Below are positions 35,064-43,577 of a stretch of 64,000 nucleotides of DNA, in pieces. The translations under genes and the position numbers were made by a program. The notes under the pieces were generated by a model. It was not told where the DNA came from. It did not search any database and saw nothing but the letters and a program-made list of their open reading frames with translations. Source of the stretch: Nitrospiraceae bacterium UBA2600. GTDB taxonomy: Bacteria; Nitrospirota; Thermodesulfovibrionia; Thermodesulfovibrionales; Thermodesulfovibrionaceae. The stretch spans positions 1-64,000 of the forward strand of contig DDKK01000047.1 in the NCBI GenBank assembly GCA_002339325.1, written 5' to 3'. Position 1 is the first letter of the stretch. Every line of letters begins with the position of its first letter.

Positions 35064-38000
35064 TCATTTCACTATCCTTACCTTGAAGAGCTTCAAAATA
35101 AGCACAAAGAAAAGGGGAACAAAAACTATGCTTACGAAGGTTCCTGCAAGAACTCCACCTTCAATGGCAATTCCGATTGCATTCATCGCTCCTGAACCTG
35201 CACCTCTTGCTATGGCGAGTGGAAGAATTCCGAAGAAAAGTGCCAAGGAGGTCATGATTACAGGTCTGTATCTTATTGTTGCTGCCTCAACTGTTGCTCT
35301 CTGAAATTCCTCTCCTTGCTTAATTCTATCTCTTGCAAACTGAATAATAAGAATTGCATTTTTTGACGAAAGCCCCATTGTTACAAGGAATCCTATCTGA
35401 AAATAAACGTCGTTATGAAGTCCCATAAGCCATGTTGCTAATGCAGAACCAAATATACCAAGAGGAAGCAGTATTAAGTTTGTAATAGGAATTGTCCATG
35501 ATTCATAAAGAGCTGCAAGGCATAGGAATATGACAAAAACTGAGAAAGCATAAAGAACGGGTGCCTGTCCTGTGGCAAGTTTTTCTTGATAGGATGAACC
35601 TGTCCATGCATAACCTACACCCTTTGGAAGTTTTGAAACGATCTCTTCCACTGCTTTCATTGCCTCTCCTGAACTTGTTCCTGTAGCAGGCTCACCCCAT
35701 ATATTCATAGATGGAAACCCGTTGTATCGCTCAAGTCTTGGTGAACCATAGATCCATCTGCCTGAGGCAAAGGAGGAAAAGGGAACCATTTTCCCCTCCG
35801 TATTACGCACATAAAGACGGTTCATATCTTCTGGTAGCATCCTGTAAGGAGTATCTGCCTGCACATAAACTCTTTTAACTCTCCCACCTTTTATAAAGTC
35901 GTTAACATAACTGCTTCCAAAGGCTGCAGATATGGTGTTATTGATTGAATTAATAGGCACACCAAGTGCTCCAGCCTTCTGCCAGTCTATATCAACCTTA
36001 TACTCGGGGATATCATCCATACCATTAGGTCTTACGTTTTTAAGTCTTCTGTCCTGATTGGCAAAATACAAGAACTGATTTCGTGCTTCCATCAGTTTCT
36101 GATGCCCAAGTCCACCCATATCCATAAGTTGAAGGTCAAAACCTGTTGCATTACCAAGCTCTATAATTGAAGGAGGAGGGAAAACAAATATCATAGCTTT
36201 CTTATTCTGTGAAAAATGCATCATTGCCCTTGCCTGAATTGCCTTTACTCTCAGAGCTGAACTGTCTCTTAAATGCCAATCTTTAAGCTTTATAAATGCC
36301 ATACCTGCAGACTGTGCCCTGCCTGAAAAACTCATACCTGCCAGTGTAATTATTGAATCTACCGCATCTTTTTCTTTTTGTAGAAAATAGTCCTTTACCT
36401 CAGACAAAACCTGCTCTGTCTGTTCAAGGGTTGAACCAGAAGGCAGAATAACCTGTGCAAGCATCATTCCTTGGTCTTCCTCAGGCAGATAGGCAGTAGG
36501 AAGCTTCATTAAAATAATCCCTAAAGCCACAACAATGATAATGTAAACAAAGATATAGACAGGCACTTTTCTGAAAGAGTTTTCAACTGTCTTTGTATAG
36601 ACAAATCGCGATTTGAAGAAGAAGCTATAGAATTTTTCGTAAATCAGGTTAAAGTAGTAGAAAATATTTTTTCTTTCCCTCTGCTTTTCACTGTGAGGTC
36701 TAAGAAAGGTAACACAGAGCACTGGTGCAAAAGTAAGAGCAACAAATACAGAAAGCAACATGGCTGAAATAATTGTAATGGCAAACTGTCTGTAAATTAT
36801 GCCTGTTGAACCTGTAAAAAATGCCATTGGTGCAAAAACAGCAGAGAGAACTACACCTATTCCAATCAAGGCACTGGTAATCTGTTCCATTGATTTTATG
36901 ACAGCCTGCCTTACAGGAAGCTTTTCCTCACGCATTATTCTTTCCACATTTTCCACTACAACTATAGCGTCATCAACAAGAAGCCCAATTGCCAGAACCA
37001 TGGCAAACATGGTAAGCATATTTATTGAATAGCCCGCTAATCCAAGGACAGCAAAAGTGCCAAGAAGCACTACAGGAACAGTAATTGTAGGAACAAGGGT
37101 GGCTCTAAGACTTCCCAAGAAAAGCCACATTATGAGAAAAACAAGAACTATTGCCTCTATGAGTGTTTTTACAACTTCGTTTATAGCAACCTTCGTGAAA
37201 GGCGTTGTATCATAGGGATATACAACTTTTACACCTGCTGGAAAGTTTCTGCTTAATTCGTCTATCTTTTTCTTTACTTTATCAGCCACATCAAGGGCAT
37301 TTGCTCCTGGAAGAGGTCTTACAGCTAAGGCAGCAGCGGGTTTACCATTATAAAAGGCCTCTATATCGTAATAGTCTGTGCCGAGCTCAACTCTTGCAAC
37401 GTCCTTTATCTTTACTGATGAACCATCTGGATTAATCCTTACAGGGATTGCTGCAAACTCATCGGGCTCTTTAAGCATGCTCTGAACTATTATAGGAGCA
37501 TTAAGTCTCTGCCCTTCCTTTGCTGGTGCACCTCCGAGCTGTCCACCTGAAACCTCCACATTGTAAGCTTTTATTGCTGAGACTACATCACTAATTGTAA
37601 GCCCATAGCTTACAAGTTTGTGAGGCTCTATCCATATTCGCATTGCATAGGGAAATCCAAAAGTTTCAACCTCTCCAACCCCTTCTATCCTTGCAAGCAC
37701 TTTTTCTACATTGGATTTGAGATAGTCTCTCAGGTCATAGGCATCAAGCCTTCCATCCTCTGAAATGAGTGAGACAATCAAAAGATAGTTTCTTGTTGCC
37801 TTCCCTACACTTATTCCTGTCTTCTGAACAGCCTCTGGTAGGCTTGGCATAGCAAGCTGAAGCTTGTTCTGAACTTTTGCCCATGCAAGGTCTGGGTCTG
37901 TGCCTGGTTCAAAGGTAAGCTCTATTCGGCAAGAACCTGAAGAGTCACTCACAGCAAACATATAGAGGAGTCTGTCAAGTCCTGTCATTTTCTCTTCAAT

Positions 38001-38195
38001 AATCTGAGTGACACTGTTTTCAACAGTTTCAGCAGAAGCACCAGGATAGGTTGCCTGAATATAAATTGACGGAGGAGCTAAGGATGGATACTGGGCAATG
38101 GGAAGATTATAAATGGCAAGGCAGCCAGCACCCATTATGGCAATTGCAATAACCCATGCAAAGACCGGTCTGTCAAGGAAGAATTTAGATAGCAT
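35064..38195 (-). CDS. RND efflux transporter (AcrB/MexB type)
   Basis: 1043 residues, full length for the HAE-1 family. Twelve membrane segments with two large periplasmic loops. M-L-S-K-F-F-L-D-R-P-V-F-A-W-V at the N-terminus, A-Q-Y-P-S-L-A-P-P-S-I, and the proton-relay region G-L-L-V-D-D-A-I-V-V-V-E-N-V-E-R (two Asp in TM4) are present. It pumps hydrophobic compounds from the periplasm or inner membrane using proton motive force. Start overlaps the adaptor stop (TAATG). The stop overlaps the upstream open frame of the outer-membrane factor. Confidence 0.95.
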   Translation of the reverse strand: MLSKFFLDRPVFAWVIAIAIMGAGCLAIYNLPIAQYPSLAPPSIYIQATYPGASAETVENSVTQIIEEKMTGLDRLLYMFAVSDSSGSCRIELTFEPGTDPDLAWAKVQNKLQLAMPSLPEAVQKTGISVGKATRNYLLIVSLISEDGRLDAYDLRDYLKSNVEKVLARIEGVGEVETFGFPYAMRIWIEPHKLVSYGLTISDVVSAIKAYNVEVSGGQLGGAPAKEGQRLNAPIIVQSMLKEPDEFAAIPVRINPDGSSVKIKDVARVELGTDYYDIEAFYNGKPAAALAVRPLPGANALDVADKVKKKIDELSRNFPAGVKVVYPYDTTPFTKVAINEVVKTLIEAIVLVFLIMWLFLGSLRATLVPTITVPVVLLGTFAVLGLAGYSINMLTMFAMVLAIGLLVDDAIVVVENVERIMREEKLPVRQAVIKSMEQITSALIGIGVVLSAVFAPMAFFTGSTGIIYRQFAITIISAMLLSVFVALTFAPVLCVTFLRPHSEKQRERKNIFYYFNLIYEKFYSFFFKSRFVYTKTVENSFRKVPVYIFVYIIIVVALGIILMKLPTAYLPEEDQGMMLAQVILPSGSTLEQTEQVLSEVKDYFLQKEKDAVDSIITLAGMSFSGRAQSAGMAFIKLKDWHLRDSSALRVKAIQARAMMHFSQNKKAMIFVFPPPSIIELGNATGFDLQLMDMGGLGHQKLMEARNQFLYFANQDRRLKNVRPNGMDDIPEYKVDIDWQKAGALGVPINSINNTISAAFGSSYVNDFIKGGRVKRVYVQADTPYRMLPEDMNRLYVRNTEGKMVPFSSFASGRWIYGSPRLERYNGFPSMNIWGEPATGTSSGEAMKAVEEIVSKLPKGVGYAWTGSSYQEKLATGQAPVLYAFSVFVIFLCLAALYESWTIPITNLILLPLGIFGSALATWLMGLHNDVYFQIGFLVTMGLSSKNAILIIQFARDRIKQGEEFQRATVEAATIRYRPVIMTSLALFFGILPLAIARGAGSGAMNAIGIAIEGGVLAGTFVSIVFVPLFFVLILKLFKVRIVK

Positions 38196-39340
38196 TATCT
38201 GCTCTGCTCCTTCTTTTGTTCGGTATAAGGCACGGGTTTAACTTGAGCACCAGGCATTATTCTTTGAACACCCTCAATAATTACCTGTTCACCCACTTGA
38301 ACTCCCTCTGAAACAAGCCATCTATTACCTATAGCACGGTCAACCTGAATTGGTCTTATCTGAACCTTGTTTTCCTTGTCAACTACATACACAAAGGGAT
38401 TACCCTTTGTATCACGAAAAACAACCTGCTGGGGCACAAGAATTGCTTTTTTGTTAATACCTTCCCTTATAACTGCCCTTACAAACATTCCAGGAAGCAA
38501 AATACCCTTTGGATTTGGAAATATTGCCCTCAAAGTAACAGAGCCTGTTGTCGGGTCAACAGTTACATCCTTAAACTGCAATGTTCCTTCAAGAGGGTAG
38601 CCTGTTCCATCTTCAAGAATGAGCTTAACTTTATTCTGCTCTTTGCCAGCATATTTAAGCCTTCCTTGCTCAAGCCTTTTCTCAAGCTCTCTTAGTTCCT
38701 TTGTTGACTGGGGAATATCAACGTAAATTGGGTCAAGTTGCTGAATCCTCGTGAGTTCCTGTGCCTGATAGGCAGTGACAAGAGCACCTTCTGTAACATT
38801 TGATTTACCAATCCTTCCTGATATAGGAGCAGTTATCTTTGTATATCCGAGATTAATCTGGGCGTTTCTTACCTGTGCTTTCAATGCCTCAATCTCAGAA
38901 AGGGTCTGCTCATACTGAGCTTTAACATCATCAAACTCCTGCTTGCTTATGGCATTTACCTTTATGAGTTCCTGATAACGCTCATGTCTTGCCTTGACTG
39001 ATTGAAGATTTGCCTCTGCCCGAGAGAGGGCTGCTTTGGCATTGTCATAGGCTGCTTTGTATTGAGCAGGATCAATCTGATAGAGAACTTCTCCAGCCTT
39101 AACATTGCTTCCTTCAGTGAAGTATCTTTTAAGAATTATTCCGCTTACCTGAGGCCTAATCTCAGCAATTTTAAAAGGAGTTGTCCTTCCGGGAAGCTCT
39201 GTGGTAAGAAGAATCTCCTCTGTGTCTATTTTGATGACCGATACTTCGGGTATCTGAGGCATAGGATTTTTCTTTTCACACCCCATTATAAATAAGACAA
39301 ATAAAAGTGGAAACAAAACTAACATTAACTTTATACGCAT
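38195..39340 (-). CDS. RND periplasmic adaptor (membrane fusion protein)
   Basis: About 381 residues from the ATG at 39340 (AGAGG seven bases ahead; a GTG at 39346 is the alternative). Lipoprotein signal with L-F-I-M-G-C-E-K near residue 20, so inner-membrane anchored. Biotinyl-lipoyl halves flank a helical hairpin (A-A-L-S-R-A-E-A-N-L ... G-Y-T-K-I-T-A-P-I-S-G-R-I-G), typical of AcrA/MexA. Links the RND pump to the outer-membrane factor. Third gene of the operon headed by the DUF169 gene. Confidence 0.95.
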   Translation of the reverse strand: MRIKLMLVLFPLLFVLFIMGCEKKNPMPQIPEVSVIKIDTEEILLTTELPGRTTPFKIAEIRPQVSGIILKRYFTEGSNVKAGEVLYQIDPAQYKAAYDNAKAALSRAEANLQSVKARHERYQELIKVNAISKQEFDDVKAQYEQTLSEIEALKAQVRNAQINLGYTKITAPISGRIGKSNVTEGALVTAYQAQELTRIQQLDPIYVDIPQSTKELRELEKRLEQGRLKYAGKEQNKVKLILEDGTGYPLEGTLQFKDVTVDPTTGSVTLRAIFPNPKGILLPGMFVRAVIREGINKKAILVPQQVVFRDTKGNPFVYVVDKENKVQIRPIQVDRAIGNRWLVSEGVQVGEQVIIEGVQRIMPGAQVKPVPYTEQKKEQSR

Positions 39341-39357
39341 GCTCACACCTCTTTATT

Positions 39358-39485
39358 TTTAAGTAACCCATTGAAATTCAATAAATTACAAGCTCTAAAA
39401 TTTTTCAATTACCTCCATCTGTCATTCTGAGCTCGAGCAAAGCGAGGGCGAAGAATCCCCTTTTACTTTCAGCAACCCATTGAAA
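39358..39485. repeat. 19-base direct repeats flanking the inserted half-palindrome
   Basis: TTTAAGTAACCCATTGAAA (39358-39376) and TTTCAGCAACCCATTGAAA (39467-39485) match at 17 of 19 positions, 109 bases apart. On the minus strand both encode F-N-G-L-L-K: the first inside tetR, the second in a 21-codon frame (TTG 39408 to TGA 39343) ending F-N-G-L-L-K-N-K-E-V. The second may be the original end of tetR, displaced by the insertion. Confidence 0.55.
39421..39460. repeat. Palindromic GTCATTCTGA element, copy 2 (half element)
   Basis: GTCATTCTGAG, a short stem region, then GAAGAATCCCC: the left half only of the family. It supplies the last dozen codons and stop of tetR. The 20 bases before it (39401-39420) match those before copy 3 (40961-40980) at 19 positions. 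Confidence 0.65.
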
Positions 39486-40048
39486 ATAATCTTTACGCAT
39501 TCATCGGGGTCAATGAGATTTTCAGGGTCAACGACAACAGAAAGCACATATCCTCTTATAATATGCATAATTAACTTTGCAACTTCTTCAGAATTGCATT
39601 TGGCAAAATCACCTGAGCTTATGCCTGCTTCAATCAGATTTTTCAGCAATTTCTTCTGTTTCTCAAAAAAACCTTTTTTTATTTCCATTCCAAAGGTAAA
39701 ACCCAATTCTCTCCCATGCAAAAGGATGAGCTCCTTATTTTCGGATGCATATTCAACTGCAATTTTTACATATTTCTCCAAAGTATCCTTTACATTTCTT
39801 TTCTCTTCAAAAATGGAAGCAATCCTTGTTTCCAAATCTTTTGTTTTTTCCTGCATCAGAAAAAGGAAAAGCTCTTCTTTATTCTTAAAATAAAGATAAA
39901 CTCCCCCTACACTTATTCCTGCTTCCTTTGCAATCATTCTCATAGTAGCTCCACTGTAGCCATATTGGGAGAATACCTTTATGGCTGCATCAATTATTCT
40001 CTTCTTTGATTCATATCCTGAACGCCTGCTTATGTTAACTACCTCCAA
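39422..40048 (-). CDS. TetR/AcrR-family repressor
   Basis: About 208 residues. N-terminal helix-turn-helix is clear: I-I-D-A-A-I-K-V-F-S-Q-Y-G-Y-S-G-A-T-M-R-M-I-A-K-E-A-G-I, then V-G-G-V-Y-L-Y-F-K-N-K-E-E-L. The C-terminal part is ligand-binding helical. The start is odd: the only in-frame usual start is TTG at 40048, but a strong GGAGG lies over and just after it, eight bases before an ATA (40033). The last ~12 residues are encoded by a palindromic repeat. Probably represses its own operon through the double operator at 41169-41204. Confidence 0.88.
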   Translation of the reverse strand: MEVVNISRRSGYESKKRIIDAAIKVFSQYGYSGATMRMIAKEAGISVGGVYLYFKNKEELFLFLMQEKTKDLETRIASIFEEKRNVKDTLEKYVKIAVEYASENKELILLHGRELGFTFGMEIKKGFFEKQKKLLKNLIEAGISSGDFAKCNSEEVAKLIMHIIRGYVLSVVVDPENLIDPDECVKIIFNGLLKVKGDSSPSLCSSSE

Positions 40049-40064
40049 TTTTAAAAATTATTTT

Positions 40065-40883
40065 TTAGATTTCTTTTATAAGATATTGCCATACATTTCT
40101 TTCAAAAAAACTTCCCTCAACATTTTCTTCCATCTCAAGAAACATTTTAAAAGGAACAGTAAAAGTAAGAAGATTATCTCCAAGCTGTTTTTTTACATGT
40201 TTTCTTGCTGAAAGGTCTGTAAGACCAATAACTGCTCTCTGGAAATCTGATTTTGCTTCTCTGTAGGCGTATATTCCTATTGTTTGACAGCCTGCACCCC
40301 ATGGAACTACTACATTCTCAAAGCTTTCTCTTCCATAACCGGAAAGAATAACAAGGGCTGAAAGCTGAAGTGGATTAACAGGAAATACAACAACCACAGG
40401 TTCTTTTTCCTGTAGATTTACATCCTTTAAGGGTTTGAAAATCACATATCTTGCAGGAACTTCCATTATTGGAAGCTGTTCAACAAATTTTTTAACATTT
40501 TCAGGAGTTTTTAAATATCTCTCTCCTTCAAGAAACTCCTCATAGAATTCTTTAGTTACATGGGGTTTAATTTGTTCAGCTACATTTTTCCCAATCTCCC
40601 ATTCTTTGTTACCTGATGAAAGGAAATAATAAAAACATTCTATTCCTCCAACCATATCTAAATATGTATTACCAAAACCAAGACCAACGCCTCCACCCCA
40701 GCAACCGTACGTGTTTCTATCAAAAACAACTATTTTACCTTTTACAGCATTTGCAAACAACCACATAACGCATCCCCATTTACCTTCTCTAAATTGTAAG
40801 GCATTTTCTGGTCTTTTATCTGACCATATGATTGCCACAGGATTTAATTCCATTTTTAAAGCCTTTGCTATTTTGCTTTCCAT
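40065..40883 (-). CDS. DUF169 family protein
   Basis: 272 residues from the ATG at 40883 (AGGAGGG upstream); an in-frame start at 40943 lacks a site. Features fit DUF169: N-P-V-A-I-I-W near residue 15, a C-V-M-W-L-F-A-N-A segment, G-C-W-G-G-G-V-G-L-G-F-G-N-T-Y, and V-P-W-G-A-G-C-Q-T-I-G near residue 195. The conserved Cys and Gly-rich stretches suggest a cofactor or metal site; the family's function is not established. First gene after the TetR-controlled promoter, so co-expressed with an efflux pump. Confidence 0.85.
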   Translation of the reverse strand: MESKIAKALKMELNPVAIIWSDKRPENALQFREGKWGCVMWLFANAVKGKIVVFDRNTYGCWGGGVGLGFGNTYLDMVGGIECFYYFLSSGNKEWEIGKNVAEQIKPHVTKEFYEEFLEGERYLKTPENVKKFVEQLPIMEVPARYVIFKPLKDVNLQEKEPVVVVFPVNPLQLSALVILSGYGRESFENVVVPWGAGCQTIGIYAYREAKSDFQRAVIGLTDLSARKHVKKQLGDNLLTFTVPFKMFLEMEENVEGSFFERNVWQYLIKEI

Positions 40884-40980
40884 ATTGCAGCCCTCCTTTC
40901 TTATATGAGACTGTTCAAAATTTCCCAGTTTCTTATAAATCAAGGAATTAGAATTTAATATTTTTCATTTACCTCCATCT

Positions 40981-41106
40981 GTCATTCCGAGGAGCGTTAG
41001 CGACGAGGAATCTCCTCTTTCCGATTTAAGGAGGAGACCCTTCGCTTCGCTCAGGGTGACCCTAAGGGTCAAATTCCTCGCACCCATTGAGGGTGCTCGG
41101 AATGAT
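40981..41106. repeat. Palindromic GTCATTCCGAG element, copy 3 (composite)
   Basis: Ends GTCATTCCGAG (40981-40991) and CTCGGAATGAT (41096-41106). Inside, a second right half (ending CAGGGTGAC) is embedded, so two elements appear nested. The segment GCACCCATTGAGGGTGCTC near its right end is identical to copy 1. It lies in the untranslated leader between promoter and DUF169 gene. Confidence 0.75.
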
Positions 41107-41168
41107 CATTAGTAATTGAACATCCTCATTTATTTCAAAAATTTTAGTTCTTCATTTTGTACTCATAC

Positions 41169-41204
41169 AACTGAACGTCTGTTCATGTGAACTAATGTTC
41201 AGTT
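41169..41204. promoter_or_regulatory. Double TetR-type operator
   Basis: Two palindromes TGAAC-GTCT-GTTCA (41172-41185) and TGAAC-TAAT-GTTCA (41188-41201), 16 bases apart, within a 36-base nested palindrome bounded by AACTGAAC and GTTCAGTT. Its upstream edge overlaps the -10 box of the promoter. Likely bound by the TetR protein of this operon. Confidence 0.75.
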
Positions 41205-41230
41205 TATCAGAATAAATAATGACATGTCAA
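41201..41230 (-). promoter_or_regulatory. Sigma70 promoter of DUF169-tetR-RND operon
   Basis: Minus strand: TTGACA (41230-41225), 18 bases, TAAACT (41206-41201), overlapping the operator. The resulting leader to 40883 is about 310 bases and contains repeat copy 3. Confidence 0.7.
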
Positions 41231-41262
41231 GAAAAATTATGAAAAAATATTCTTGAATAAAA

Positions 41263-41305
41263 AGCCCTGCCATATCTGTAAGATAATGCAAAGATACGCA
41301 GGGCT
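41263..41305 (-). terminator. Intrinsic terminator after ndk
   Basis: On the minus strand AGCCCTGC pairs with GCAGGGCT (arms at 41305-41298 and 41270-41263), extended by further GTATC/GATATG pairing, followed by TTTTATT. It lies 10 bases after the ndk stop. Confidence 0.85.
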
Positions 41306-41314
41306 ATTTAATTA

Positions 41315-41731
41315 TTAAAGAATTTCTAAGGCTGAGAAAAAGTAAGGGATTTCATAGGCAGCAGACTGGGGAGAGTCTGAGCCATGGACTGCATTTCTCT
41401 CAATGTTTTCGGCAAAGTCCTTTCTTATAGTGCCTTCCTCTGCCTGAGCAGGATTAGTAGCGCCCATAATTTTTCTGACCCTTGCTATTGCGTCCTCTCC
41501 TTCTAAAACCATAACTACAATAGGTCCTTCAGACATAAAATCTGTAAGGGATTCATAGAAAGGTCTGTCCTTGTGGACAATGTAAAATCCCTTGGCACCT
41601 TCTTTGGTAAGCTTAAGTTTCTTCAGTGCTGCCACTCTTAGTCCCTGCTTTTCAAAGCGGGAGATAATCTCACCAATGAGGTTCTTGCTTACTGCATCTG
41701 GTTTGATAATTACAAGGGTACGCTCAATCAT
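41315..41731 (-). CDS. ndk: Nucleoside diphosphate kinase
   Basis: 138 residues, normal length. E-R-T-L-V-I-I-K-P-D-A-V near the start, and the active-site His in N-A-V-H-G-S-D-S. Transfers phosphate from ATP to other nucleoside diphosphates in the cytoplasm. Last gene of the etfB-etfA-fabD-mdh-ndk operon, overlapping mdh by four bases and followed by a terminator. Confidence 0.97.
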   Translation of the reverse strand: MIERTLVIIKPDAVSKNLIGEIISRFEKQGLRVAALKKLKLTKEGAKGFYIVHKDRPFYESLTDFMSEGPIVVMVLEGEDAIARVRKIMGATNPAQAEEGTIRKDFAENIERNAVHGSDSPQSAAYEIPYFFSALEIL

Positions 41732-42666
41732 ACTTTACCAGCCTCCTTAAGTATTTTTATCATTTTAAAGACCTCTTCAGTAGAGATTTCAAAGGCACGT
41801 CTTTCTTCCTCAGTAAGTTCAAGCTCGATTATCTTTTCAACTCCCTTGCTTCCTACGACAACAGGAACACCATTAAAGACTCCCTTTACACCATATTCTC
41901 CATCAAGGTAGACTGAGCAAGGAAGAAGTCTCTTTTCATCAAGAATAATTGACCTTACCATCTCAAAGGTTGACTGAGCAGGTGCATAATAGGCAGAGCC
42001 TGTTTTAAGAAGGGAGACAATCTCAGCACCACCATCCCTTGTTCTCTTTACAAGAGCATCAATTTTATCCTTAGAGAGCCATTTTGTAAGGGGGATCCCC
42101 TTAACTATGGTAAATCTTACAAGGGGTACCATATAATCTCCATGTCCACCCAATACCAAGGTTTCCACGTCTCTTGGTGAGACTCCAAGTTCCATTGATA
42201 TGAAAGTTTTAAATCTTCCAGAGTCAAGCACTCCACCCATGCCAAGAACTCTCTGTCTTGGAGAACCAGACATTGCAAGGGTTACATGGGACATGGCATC
42301 CATCGGATTTGTCACCACAATGTAGTAAGCCTCGGGACACTGTGGTGCAAGCCTTCTAACAATACCTCCTACAATGTCAGCATTAGCCATCAAAAGGTCT
42401 TCCCTTTTCATGCCTGGCTTTCTTGCAAGTCCTGCTGTAATTACGACAATGTCTGAGCCAGCAAGGTCATCAAGACTGTTTGTCCCTGTAACGCTTGCCT
42501 TTACTCCCATGACAGCAGTGTTTTGAAGAATATCAAGTGACTTGCCCTGAGGCATACCCTCAACAATGTCAAAGAGAACTACATCGGCAAGTCCACTATT
42601 TGCCACAAAGAGAGCAAGAGTAGCACCCACATTTCCAGCACCAACAATTCCAACCTTTTTCCTCAT
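41728..42666 (-). CDS. mdh: Malate dehydrogenase
   Basis: 312 residues, LDH/MDH superfamily of the LDH-like MDH group. NAD motif V-G-I-V-G-A-G-N-V-G-A (residues 4-14), substrate loop G-L-A-R-K-P-G-M-K-R-E-D with Arg marking malate rather than lactate, D-S-G-R-F, and the catalytic His in L-G-G-H-G-D-Y-M-V. Interconverts malate and oxaloacetate in the central carbon pathway. Overlaps fabD by four bases. Confidence 0.95.
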   Translation of the reverse strand: MRKKVGIVGAGNVGATLALFVANSGLADVVLFDIVEGMPQGKSLDILQNTAVMGVKASVTGTNSLDDLAGSDIVVITAGLARKPGMKREDLLMANADIVGGIVRRLAPQCPEAYYIVVTNPMDAMSHVTLAMSGSPRQRVLGMGGVLDSGRFKTFISMELGVSPRDVETLVLGGHGDYMVPLVRFTIVKGIPLTKWLSKDKIDALVKRTRDGGAEIVSLLKTGSAYYAPAQSTFEMVRSIILDEKRLLPCSVYLDGEYGVKGVFNGVPVVVGSKGVEKIIELELTEEERRAFEISTEEVFKMIKILKEAGKV

Positions 42667-43577
42667 TTTAATTCCTCCTTTAGTTTATCTAAGTCACTAA
42701 GCCCTTCAACATTTAAAACTCTCACATTACCATCTATTCTCTTTATTAGACCTGACAGAACTTTGCCAGGACCTATCTCAATGAAGGTATGCACTCCCTT
42801 TGAAATCATATATTTTACACAGTCCTGCCAGCGAACAGGACTATAAAGTTGTTTTACAAGGGCATCAAAAAGGGCTTGAGATTCCCTTTTCTCCTCAGCA
42901 TCTACATTTGTTACAACAGGAATTTTGGGCGCATTTAATTTAAAGTCTTTTAGAAATTGAGCAAACTTATCTGCTGCCTCTCTCATGAGTTTACAGTGAG
43001 AGGGAATGCTTACCTGAAGGGGCACAACCTTTTTTGCACCCCTTTCCTTTGCAATCTCCATTGCCCGTGCTACAGCCTCTGCCTCTCCGGAGATAACAAC
43101 TTGTCCAGGGCAGTTCAGGTTTGCAAGGTCAACATAAAAGTGAGAGATACTGTCACATATCTCTCTTAATGTCCCTTCATCAAGCCCAAGCACTGCTGCC
43201 ATTGCACCTTTTCCTTCTGGCTGTGCCTGCTGCATGAGCTCTCCCCGTTTTCTTACTATTCTCACTGCATCACTAAATGAAAAAACCTCCGAAGCCACAC
43301 AGGCAGTGTATTCGCCAAGGGAATGTCCAGCCACATAGGCTGGTTTTATTTTTAATGCCGAGACTTCTTTTAGCAAAGCATAGGAAACTGTCAAAAGGGC
43401 TGGCTGAGTGTTTTCTGTTCGGTTTAACTCTATCTCTGGTCCTTCAAAGCAGAGTTTTGCAATGTCAAAGTTTAAAGCACTACTTGCCTCTTCAAATATC
43501 CCTTTCTGCCTTTCATAGACACTCTTACCCATTCCCACATACTGAGAACCCTGACCTGGAAAAACAAAAGCTATCAT
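42663..43577 (-). CDS. fabD: Malonyl-CoA:ACP transacylase
   Basis: 304 residues. F-V-F-P-G-Q-G-S-Q-Y-V-G-M-G at the start, nucleophile Ser in A-G-H-S-L-G-E-Y-T-A, and Q-V-S-I-P-S-H-C with the catalytic His. Loads malonyl onto acyl carrier protein for fatty-acid synthesis. Found apart from other fab genes, within an etf-mdh-ndk operon, sharing one base with the etfA stop. Confidence 0.96.
   Translation of the reverse strand: MIAFVFPGQGSQYVGMGKSVYERQKGIFEEASSALNFDIAKLCFEGPEIELNRTENTQPALLTVSYALLKEVSALKIKPAYVAGHSLGEYTACVASEVFSFSDAVRIVRKRGELMQQAQPEGKGAMAAVLGLDEGTLREICDSISHFYVDLANLNCPGQVVISGEAEAVARAMEIAKERGAKKVVPLQVSIPSHCKLMREAADKFAQFLKDFKLNAPKIPVVTNVDAEEKRESQALFDALVKQLYSPVRWQDCVKYMISKGVHTFIEIGPGKVLSGLIKRIDGNVRVLNVEGLSDLDKLKEELK

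Noticed and set aside
34906..35067. 54-residue N-terminal extension of the outer-membrane factor
   Set aside because: Would bury the lipoprotein signal; encoded partly by a palindromic repeat. Kept as a finding, not as the protein start.
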